A DNA stretch of 64,000 bases from Mariprofundus sp. EBB-1 (lineage in GTDB: Bacteria > Pseudomonadota > Zetaproteobacteria > Mariprofundales > Mariprofundaceae): positions 1-64,000 of the forward strand of contig NZ_RCFQ01000005.1 in the NCBI RefSeq assembly GCF_003665155.1, read 5' to 3'. Below, one piece after another: positions 57,359 through 64,000 of this stretch (its first letter is position 1; each line of letters begins with the position of its first letter). The notes beneath the pieces were generated by a model that searched no databases, was not told the origin of the DNA, and was given only the letters and a program-made list of their open reading frames with translations. The translations under genes and the position numbers were made by a program.

Positions 57359-59239
57359 TCAGGTTTCCACCTGTTCATAACGGACCACTTTATTGCGACC
57401 AGACTCCTTAGCCTCATAAAGCGCGGTATCAGCCAGACCAATACAAGCGGACAGATCACTCTCATTAGCCGGATACATCGACATGCCGATGGACATGGTA
57501 ATGCTAAAACTGCCCTGAGCATCCTTCATTTCAAAGGCTTCAATATTTTTGCGGATACGCTCTGCAATTTCATGTGAGCGAACTTCATCAGCATCCATCA
57601 AGAGCACAACAATCTCTTCTCCACCATAACGTACAATAAGATCGCTGGCCCTGACTGCATCCTTTAGAATGGCCGCGGTTTCAACCAACACCTGATCTCC
57701 ACTGGCATGGCCACGTTTATCATTGACCTGTTTGAACAGATCAATATCACACATCAACACACCAAGTGATGAATTACGGCGGCTGACAGATGCCTCCATA
57801 CTCATGGTAAACTCTTCGAGGAAACGCCTGTTATACATACCGGTCAGTGCATCACGTAACGATGATTCTTTCAAACTGCGCATCAGACGCTTGGCCTCGA
57901 TTTCTGGCGCCGCCACACGCAAATAGTATTCAAGCAGAGATACTTTTTTCTCAATATCAGGCTGTTGGGTCACATCAAAAATAATCTGCAGCACTACACC
58001 ATCACCATCTGAATTGAGCACTGGGAGACAGATATGCCGCAAGCCAACACAAGACTCTTTGCAGTCGGCACAGAAAGGCGGACAGATTCCCTGATCATTA
58101 CGAGAATCCACCATACGCACACTACGTTTGGCTCTACATGCCTGTGCATCTTCCATCACATCCGATGAACACCAACCCTCAAGTCCATCAGGTAAACCTG
58201 CCGAGGCAACAGGTACACTTCTATTTCTCAATGAGGATATTTCATACAATACAAACTGTTCAATGCCAAAATCATGCAATAAAATACGCTGAAAATGTTC
58301 ATAGACCTCTTCAAGATTTCTATCCGCCTCAATCTCCTCCTTGAAACGCACCGCCGATGTCAGATTATGTACAACGTTGGCCATGTGCTGCATAGGTTCC
58401 AGATTGCTGTCGTTAAACATTTCACCGGTCAAGCCTTCGATATCTCGCGCAATAGCACCAATATGATCCTCCAGCGACTGCATCAAAAGGTTTGTGCTAG
58501 TTGAAATATCACCAATCTCATCATTTGACTCATATGCAATGCGCTGTGAAAAGTCACCATGTCTGGCCTTACTAAACACGGATGTAATCTGGCCGACAAT
58601 ATCCATCATTGGTAAAAATATTCTGCGCATAACAAAAGCAAACAAAACACCAACAAACAACAGCAGTGCAATCAACTGATAAATAGCTGATTTGATCGCA
58701 TCTTCAGCATCGCTCAAATCCACCTGCACAGACAGCCCGCCTAGCACATCACCTTCAGCGGCATCGTGACACTTCATACAATTCAAGGCGCCATGAGATG
58801 ATGCAATCAAGGGGCCATTATAGTGGTAAATCTTGATCCCGTTTTCATTCACTTCAATCTCTTCTGAAGACTTCCCCGAATTGAGCATTCTTTTCTCAAC
58901 CGCTTCAATTTGACCCTGCGCGGCACGCTTTCCATATTGACGATTAACCAGCTCACCACGTAAGGCCCGCATTTCAATCAATTGAGGGATTTTGGAAAAC
59001 TCATCAAACAAACGACTGATTTCATCGCGCACATGCTCCTTATTATCGGCAAGCAGCATACCCTCCTGCATAGAGTGCAATAAACCGATCCTTGCCATCT
59101 CGACAATAATTAACCCCTCTTTGCGAGCCTGATTTTCGGCGTAATCACGAATCAGGACTGAAACAACAGCACTCACCAATAGTGCCAAAACAAGGGTTAT
59201 TAGAATCGTTAAGCGGTTAACTTTAGTTTTTAGTTTCAT
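57359..59239 (-). CDS. Membrane diguanylate cyclase with periplasmic c-type-heme motif
   Basis: From ATG 59239 (GAGA six bases ahead) the protein has 626 residues. TM1 ~13-30; a periplasmic sensor ~31-186 containing C154-M-K-C-H158, a covalent heme-c motif; TM2 ~187-204; HAMP ~205-260; a GAF-like region with a Cys cluster (CPPFCADCKESC) near 420; and a C-terminal GGDEF domain with active-site GGEEI from 539, preceded by the inhibitory RxxD site (RASD). It should make cyclic di-GMP in response to a redox or gas signal sensed by heme. Synthesis is coupled to the K+ channel gene, which it overlaps by 17 bases. Confidence 0.9.
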   Translation of the reverse strand: MKLKTKVNRLTILITLVLALLVSAVVSVLIRDYAENQARKEGLIIVEMARIGLLHSMQEGMLLADNKEHVRDEISRLFDEFSKIPQLIEMRALRGELVNRQYGKRAAQGQIEAVEKRMLNSGKSSEEIEVNENGIKIYHYNGPLIASSHGALNCMKCHDAAEGDVLGGLSVQVDLSDAEDAIKSAIYQLIALLLFVGVLFAFVMRRIFLPMMDIVGQITSVFSKARHGDFSQRIAYESNDEIGDISTSTNLLMQSLEDHIGAIARDIEGLTGEMFNDSNLEPMQHMANVVHNLTSAVRFKEEIEADRNLEEVYEHFQRILLHDFGIEQFVLYEISSLRNRSVPVASAGLPDGLEGWCSSDVMEDAQACRAKRSVRMVDSRNDQGICPPFCADCKESCVGLRHICLPVLNSDGDGVVLQIIFDVTQQPDIEKKVSLLEYYLRVAAPEIEAKRLMRSLKESSLRDALTGMYNRRFLEEFTMSMEASVSRRNSSLGVLMCDIDLFKQVNDKRGHASGDQVLVETAAILKDAVRASDLIVRYGGEEIVVLLMDADEVRSHEIAERIRKNIEAFEMKDAQGSFSITMSIGMSMYPANESDLSACIGLADTALYEAKESGRNKVVRYEQVET

Positions 59240-60065
59240 GATTAATCTCTTCCTGATCCTGCTTAGTCGCACAATATGGACAATAAGGAAATTCTGGCGC
59301 AATACCTTTTCCACAAGCTTCACATTTCACACCATGGTGCAGGCTGCGCGCAATTTTAACCGAGACTACCGCTGTAACCGCCGCAAACATGCAAATGCCG
59401 ACCACCATCAGGCAAATTGCGATAGCACGTCCGGCCAGCGTATGTGGCACCACATCACCGTAACCCACCGTAGTCATCGTCACGATGCCCCACCACGCCC
59501 CTTCAAAGGCACTCGAAAATGTTTCAGGTTCGATCATATAAATAATATTGCCTGCTAACACTGCACCAAGCGCAATGCCTCCAAACACCATGGCCAGCAT
59601 TTCCAGTGTATCGCGCATCGATGAAATAAATAACCGCATCGAACGCAGATAACGCACCAGTTTAAGCAGCCGAACGATGCGTAATAATCTAATGGCAATA
59701 TTGGGATCGCCGATCAACAACATCGGTAATATCGCCAACATATCGACGACACCGTAAAAACTGAACAGATAGGCACGTAAATTTCTAGCGGAATAACAAC
59801 GGGCTAAGAACTCCACCGCAAATACAACGGTCACCCAGAACTCCAACAGCTGAATCCGTTGGACATCTACGGCGTCCAGCCCTTTCAAGGTACCAAACAT
59901 GGAGACAAATACACTGACAACGATCAACAGGGTAATACTTAAATTGGTTGTTTTACCAAGCTTACTATGCACATCAAACAACATATTATTCAACAGTGCA
60001 CGCAATCTGTTGCCATCCTGTTCATGTTTAAAGGCACGATCAGGTGAATTCGAATCAAGCCGCAT
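59223..60065 (-). CDS. Voltage-gated K+ channel with C-terminal zinc ribbon
   Basis: The 280-residue protein has six TM helices. S4 is RIVRLLKLVRYLRSMRLF (~129-146), and the selectivity filter T-T-V-G-Y-G-D is at 198-204. After S6 (~215-238) a cytoplasmic zinc ribbon is formed by C248, C251, C262 and C265 (CEACGKG, YCPYC). It is the first gene of an operon with the heme-c diguanylate cyclase. Its promoter lies in the 167-base spacer shared with the divergent hybrid kinase. Confidence 0.93.
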   Translation of the reverse strand: MRLDSNSPDRAFKHEQDGNRLRALLNNMLFDVHSKLGKTTNLSITLLIVVSVFVSMFGTLKGLDAVDVQRIQLLEFWVTVVFAVEFLARCYSARNLRAYLFSFYGVVDMLAILPMLLIGDPNIAIRLLRIVRLLKLVRYLRSMRLFISSMRDTLEMLAMVFGGIALGAVLAGNIIYMIEPETFSSAFEGAWWGIVTMTTVGYGDVVPHTLAGRAIAICLMVVGICMFAAVTAVVSVKIARSLHHGVKCEACGKGIAPEFPYCPYCATKQDQEEINHETKN

Positions 60066-60232
60066 ACATTCATTCCCCCTAGTCTATAAAAAGAGAGCAT
60101 ATTTAGTGCCATAATTGAAGAATTCGTATCCCGCATACTAAAGACTGAAAAATAAGGCCCCGTTAAACCCTCATTATGGCATAATACATGCTTTAACCGT
60201 TCATGATGTTTCACTGATTTAAGGAGACAGCA

Positions 60233-62875
60233 ATGGCAACACCGATATTTTTTATCAAACTGCGATTCTTATGGGGTCTGGTTGTGATGCTGTTTGGCAT
60301 GCTGTTGGCTTCTTTAATTTATTTAAGTGCCATCCAACATCACACCATTGAGCATTACCACCCTTTGCTTGAGGCCACCATCGAGACCAGAGCACATACT
60401 GCAGAATTTCATATCTGGCTCGAAGAAGCACTGGAAAGTAATACCAGTCCAGATAAAGCATGGCCACACTTCGATCATGCTAAAGGATTTGCCGGCATAT
60501 TGAGCGAGGCAGATGAGCATGAAGCACTGCACAATGGCCGCCTGTTTCACCTCTCTGTGGATAATGTTGAATTGGGGCATCAAAGCCAACACGTGATGTC
60601 TGATCTTCAGCAATTACGCAGCATCGCCCAACTGCGAATCAAAGATAAACAACATAGCGGCATCGGCACGCCGATCGATAATCGCTTCGATCAAGTGTAT
60701 AACAATATCATTGATGAGACCATGCAGATGGAAACATTGCTGCAAAAGCTGATTTACACTGACATGAATCACTATGAAAACCTCTCTAATGGCATCTATA
60801 TCTTCGTGGCACTGTTGGCATTTCTAATGATCGCTGTGCTGCAATTTATATTCCGACTCAGATCCTCACATACAGCGTTGGATACATTGAACAGCCAACT
60901 CGATGAGAATAACCAGGCCTTGCAACTGCAGATTAACGCACGACGTCAATCCGAAGCGAAGTTACAAGATTCCGAAACCCGTTTACGCACCATGCTTAGC
61001 ACTGCTCCCGACGCTATTATAACCATCAACAAGGCAGGTAATATCGTTGAATGGAACCATGGTGCGTGCCGAATTTTCGGCTATGCCGAAGATGAATGCA
61101 CAGATAATGCTATTACGATGATCATGCCAGAGCGATACCAGCAGGCCCATACGCTCAGCTTCACTCGCCATTTAGAAGGCGTCGAAGGCAACCTGATTTT
61201 AGGAAAGGTGAATCAGTTTCATGGCCGCCATAAAGATGGTCATGAAATACCGCTTGAAGTCTGTATTTCGGAATGGCAAAAAGACAATCAATATTTTTTC
61301 ACTGCCATTATTCGCGATATCAGCGAGCGTAAAAAAGCCGAATCTGAATTACACAAGATCAGAGCCTGTGTTGAACAGACTGGTGAATCAATCGTCATCA
61401 CGGACAAAGCCGGCATCATTGAATATGTAAATCCGGCCTTTACCCGCATCACCGGCTACAGCGCCAGCGAAGCTATCGGTCAATCGCCGCGCATCCTTAA
61501 AAGCGGCAATTATGATAACACTTTCTATAAACAGATGTGGGCGACCATCGCCAGTGGAAACGTCTGGGAAGGCCGCATCACAGACCGCAGAAAAGATGGC
61601 AGCTTTTATCCCGCCATGCTAACAATCTCCCCAGTGCGCGATACTCACGATAACATCACCCATTACGTTGGCATTCAGGAAAACCTCTCCGAACTACAAA
61701 AGATGGAAGATCAATTTATTCAGGCCCAGAAGATGGAGGCCATCGGCACACTGGTGGGTGGCATTGCACATAATTTCAATAATGCCTTAGCCGGCATGAC
61801 CGGCAATCTCTATCTGGCCAAATCAAAAGCAAAAACCATACCGGATGTTGTTCGACACATATCCAATGTTGAGCAACTGGCCATGCAGTCAGCGGACATG
61901 GTCTCTCAATTGATGGTCTTTGCCCGTAATGATTTATTGGTCAAAAAAATCACCCCACTTACCGGTTATATCAAAGAGGTTATGAAACAGATGCATCTGT
62001 TTGTGCCTGAAAAAATCAATTTTACATTCGAGGTCTGCCAACAAGAGATGCAGGTACAATGCGATGCTTCACAATTGCATCAGATCATTATGAATCTTAT
62101 TAATAATGCCATTCACGCCACCAAGGAATGTGATCAACCGAGCATATCTGCCCACCTGAACATGCTGACTAATGACGCGGCGCTGCAAGCCCGTCACGAT
62201 AATCTCTCCCCTACTGCCAGCGGTTTCGCACGTTTGTGCATCAAAGATAATGGTTGCGGCATCAGTGAGGAACACCTTGAACATATTTTTGAACCCTTCT
62301 TCACGACTAAACCGACGGGCGAAGGCACCGGGCTTGGACTATCCATGACCTACGGGTCTGTAAAAAGCCACGGCGGAGCTATTGATGTGGAGAGTGCTGC
62401 AGGTATGGGTACTGAAATGTGTATTTTGTTACCCCTTATAGATTCAACAGTGGTAGCCGCTGCGGATGATGATGCAGGCGAGGTGATTCTCGGCCACGGA
62501 GAGCGAATCCTTATTGTGGATGATGAACAGTCAGTGCGCGATACCACAGCCGATGTACTGCAAAGCCTCGGTTACAAAACCATGACAGCTGTTGATGGCC
62601 GTGATGCAGTCAACGTTTTTACTGATCATGCCCATGAAATTGATCTGGTATTGCTTGATGTGGTTATGCCTAACATTGGTGGTGTTCAAGTTGCTCAAAA
62701 ACTAGCGCAAATTAAGTCTGGTTTGAAAGTTCTGTTCATCAGCGGCTATGACATGACCAATTCCTTGCAACTGGTAGTTAGTAAAGAAGGAAGTCAGCAT
62801 ATATTGATGAAACCATTCAGCATCGTCGATTTAAGCACCACTATCCGGCAACTACTTGATGGTGTTGAGCTCTAA
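60233..62875 (+). CDS. Membrane hybrid histidine kinase, two PAS domains and receiver (paralogue)
   Basis: The 880-residue protein begins after AAGGAGA. TM ~12-30; a helical periplasmic region ~31-182; TM ~183-205; PAS ~245-365; PAS ~375-500; HisKA with His513 in GGIAHNFNN; HATPase with NLINNAIHAT, KDNGCGISEE and GTGLGLSM; receiver with Asp809 in LLLDVVMPN. From the second PAS onward it closely parallels the kinase at 7096. The residue after the phospho-His is Asn, not the usual Glu or Asp. It is divergent from the K+ channel/diguanylate cyclase operon. The cognate output is not in the window. Confidence 0.93.
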   Translation: MATPIFFIKLRFLWGLVVMLFGMLLASLIYLSAIQHHTIEHYHPLLEATIETRAHTAEFHIWLEEALESNTSPDKAWPHFDHAKGFAGILSEADEHEALHNGRLFHLSVDNVELGHQSQHVMSDLQQLRSIAQLRIKDKQHSGIGTPIDNRFDQVYNNIIDETMQMETLLQKLIYTDMNHYENLSNGIYIFVALLAFLMIAVLQFIFRLRSSHTALDTLNSQLDENNQALQLQINARRQSEAKLQDSETRLRTMLSTAPDAIITINKAGNIVEWNHGACRIFGYAEDECTDNAITMIMPERYQQAHTLSFTRHLEGVEGNLILGKVNQFHGRHKDGHEIPLEVCISEWQKDNQYFFTAIIRDISERKKAESELHKIRACVEQTGESIVITDKAGIIEYVNPAFTRITGYSASEAIGQSPRILKSGNYDNTFYKQMWATIASGNVWEGRITDRRKDGSFYPAMLTISPVRDTHDNITHYVGIQENLSELQKMEDQFIQAQKMEAIGTLVGGIAHNFNNALAGMTGNLYLAKSKAKTIPDVVRHISNVEQLAMQSADMVSQLMVFARNDLLVKKITPLTGYIKEVMKQMHLFVPEKINFTFEVCQQEMQVQCDASQLHQIIMNLINNAIHATKECDQPSISAHLNMLTNDAALQARHDNLSPTASGFARLCIKDNGCGISEEHLEHIFEPFFTTKPTGEGTGLGLSMTYGSVKSHGGAIDVESAAGMGTEMCILLPLIDSTVVAAADDDAGEVILGHGERILIVDDEQSVRDTTADVLQSLGYKTMTAVDGRDAVNVFTDHAHEIDLVLLDVVMPNIGGVQVAQKLAQIKSGLKVLFISGYDMTNSLQLVVSKEGSQHILMKPFSIVDLSTTIRQLLDGVEL

Positions 62876-62929
62876 TAACGTCATAACCAAGCTAACCAGA
62901 GAGTAAGAGATGAGGTTGCATCGGTGGTT

Positions 62930-62958
62930 GTCTCTACTTTGCGTACTTTGCGGTAAAA
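62930..62958 (-). repeat. Dispersed-repeat copy (TTTTACCGCAAAGTA...CGCAAAGTAGAGAC)
   Basis: On the minus strand TTTTACCGCA is followed by AAGTACGCAAAGTAGAGAC. It shares TTTTACCGCA and CGCAAAGTA-AGAC with 34331-34365. Confidence 0.5.
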
Positions 62959-63013
62959 GCTTTTAGCATTTTATAACGATTATCTGACACCCTTGGCAGT
63001 AGTTTTAACCTGT

Positions 63014-63367
63014 TTACGCTATATTTCCTTCAGACTGAGCCAAGCCAAAATAGATCATTATCATATCATCATGGCTATCATTGATCACTTCGTGCAGCTC
63101 TCCCGGATCAATCCGCATGCAACTACCTGTAGTGACCCGATATGCATCTTCGTTAATGCGAAACAGACCTGAACCGCCGATGACATAAAAAATTTCATAC
63201 AGATCATCATGGCTGTGTGCAGAAGCCTTTTGACCGGGCTTGAACACGGCATGCGACAAACGTACCGAAGCTGGCAGTTCATTTTCGTGGAATAGAATCT
63301 TTTTCACAATCTCTGCATCATGCGATAATCCCTGCTCTGCACAGTGATCAAGATGGGTTATTTTCAT
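63014..63367 (-). CDS. Single-domain cupin protein
   Basis: The 117-residue protein has the cupin metal motif GQKASAHSHDDLYEIFYVI (His, His, Glu) and the second motif MRIDPGELHEVIN (His). GGAGG lies nine bases before the ATG. It is a small cytosolic cupin of unknown substrate, like many metal-dependent isomerases and sensors. Confidence 0.88.
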   Translation of the reverse strand: MKITHLDHCAEQGLSHDAEIVKKILFHENELPASVRLSHAVFKPGQKASAHSHDDLYEIFYVIGGSGLFRINEDAYRVTTGSCMRIDPGELHEVINDSHDDMIMIYFGLAQSEGNIA

Positions 63368-63597
63368 AAACTATTTCCTCCCGCTGCATCATTATACAAC
63401 GCCTCTGTAGCCATCACGGTTGTTCAACAGGATCGGCTAGCCCAATCTACATCGCCCATGAGCACATTCTGCGAGACCTGTTCAGCATCATATATTAACA
63501 ATGTAACCATCCAATGAAATTTTGCGAGCACCCGTTAAATGTTCCGATTCAGTAACAAGGATATGGACGCATCAAATCATCACGCTAGCTTCACTGC

Positions 63598-64000
63598 ATG
63601 CATGAAAACCTTGATGACAACACACTTAGTCACGATGCTACGCTGGAAGGCGCGCTGACTAACCTGAAAAATAACTACCCGAACATTACCGGCAATCATC
63701 TCGACATTGGCAGCGGCACCGGAAATTTAATCCGTCGCATGCGCATGCAGTATAATCTCACCAGCTCTGCCTGCGATTATACCGATGAATTTATGGCCTT
63801 GGATGATGTTAAGGTTGATATCGTTGACCTCAATGACGGCGTTTTACCGTATGCAGATAACAGTTTTGATCTGGTTACATTTACAGAGGTTGCCGAACAC
63901 CTTGAGAATTACCGCGCCATTGTGCGTGAAGTTCATCGGATACTAAAACCGGGCGGTGTGATTGTTCTCACCACCCCCAACATATTGAATATGAAATCAC
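63598..64000 (+). CDS. SAM-dependent methyltransferase, truncated by the window end
   Basis: From ATG 63598 the frame runs open off the edge. It reads HLDIGSGTGNLIRRM (motif I), VKVDIVDLNDGVLPYADNSF, DLVTFTEVAEHLENYRAIV and RILKPGGVIVLTTPNI, a class I methyltransferase of the Methyltransf_11 type. An in-frame stop at 63586 shows the start is close to right, though no strong ribosome binding site precedes it. Only 134 codons are present. Confidence 0.88.
   Translation, partial: MHENLDDNTLSHDATLEGALTNLKNNYPNITGNHLDIGSGTGNLIRRMRMQYNLTSSACDYTDEFMALDDVKVDIVDLNDGVLPYADNSFDLVTFTEVAEHLENYRAIVREVHRILKPGGVIVLTTPNILNMKS

Noticed and set aside
59223-59239. Overlap of the K+ channel end and cyclase start as a frameshift fusion
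   Set aside because: Both reading frames are complete, with a proper stop and a purine-rich ribosome binding site; this is ordinary translational coupling.

Overview
The window is about 64 kb of a Gram-negative bacterial chromosome, densely coding on both strands, with short spacers and many start/stop overlaps. Lipid A, Kdo and heptose genes (lpxK, waaA, kdsB, a heptose-7-phosphate kinase), an OmpA-family protein, PpiD and several lipoproteins point to a proteobacterium. A complete NAD-linked [NiFe]-hydrogenase locus, two large PAS hybrid kinases and a c-type-heme diguanylate cyclase fit a free-living, redox-flexible, possibly chemolithotrophic aquatic organism. A gammaproteobacterium or zetaproteobacterium is plausible, but nothing here fixes the lineage. 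I see no rRNA, tRNA, CRISPR array, intact insertion sequence or prophage.

Layout. 0.1-3.1 kb: two exported proteins of unknown role (a DUF2135-like protein and a lipoprotein with a non-catalytic FGE-sulfatase fold). 3.7-12.8 kb: dinB, ilvD, a hybrid histidine kinase, nadA and an OmpA-domain protein. 12.9-13.7 kb: a NavBac-fold channel with an unusually acidic, Ca-channel-like selectivity filter. 14.1-19.1 kb: an aminosugar module: aminotransferase, GtrB-type and GtrA-type proteins, a fused acetyltransferase/3,4-ketoisomerase, and a divergent PMT/ArnT-type glycosyltransferase. 19.3-21.0 kb: heptose kinase and kdsB. 22.2-27.2 kb: peroxide defence: catalase, oxyR and an exported KatG. katA and the oxyR-katG spacer share one conserved upstream element. 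27.4-34.1 kb: GDSL lipoprotein, CPA1 antiporter, waaA-lpxK and ppiD. 34.1-41.0 kb: a 45-bp repeat tract, PqiA-like and CDF proteins, a DUF3187 protein, a YqiA-type esterase with a small [2Fe-2S] protein, a soluble class III nucleotidyl cyclase, a HugZ-like protein and a CBS protein.

41.1-53.4 kb is the metabolic centrepiece: hypABCDEF, a NicO-type nickel transporter, hoxFUYH and the hoxW protease, all on one strand with mostly overlapping or abutting genes, then an ASCH-like gene. It encodes metal uptake, NiFe(CN)2CO cofactor assembly, large-subunit processing and a cytoplasmic group-3d-type enzyme that exchanges electrons between H2 and NAD(H).

53.4-64 kb: a 209-bp inverted-repeat element (MITE-like), ybaN, tag, ygiQ, then an operon of a K+ channel and a heme-c diguanylate cyclase, divergent from a second hybrid kinase paralogous to the one at 7 kb. 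It ends with a cupin and a methyltransferase truncated by the window edge.

The strongest candidates for something not yet described are the acidic-filter channel, the self-contained 3-amino-6-deoxysugar lipid-carrier module, the K+ channel/heme-c diguanylate cyclase operon, and the shared katA/katG element.
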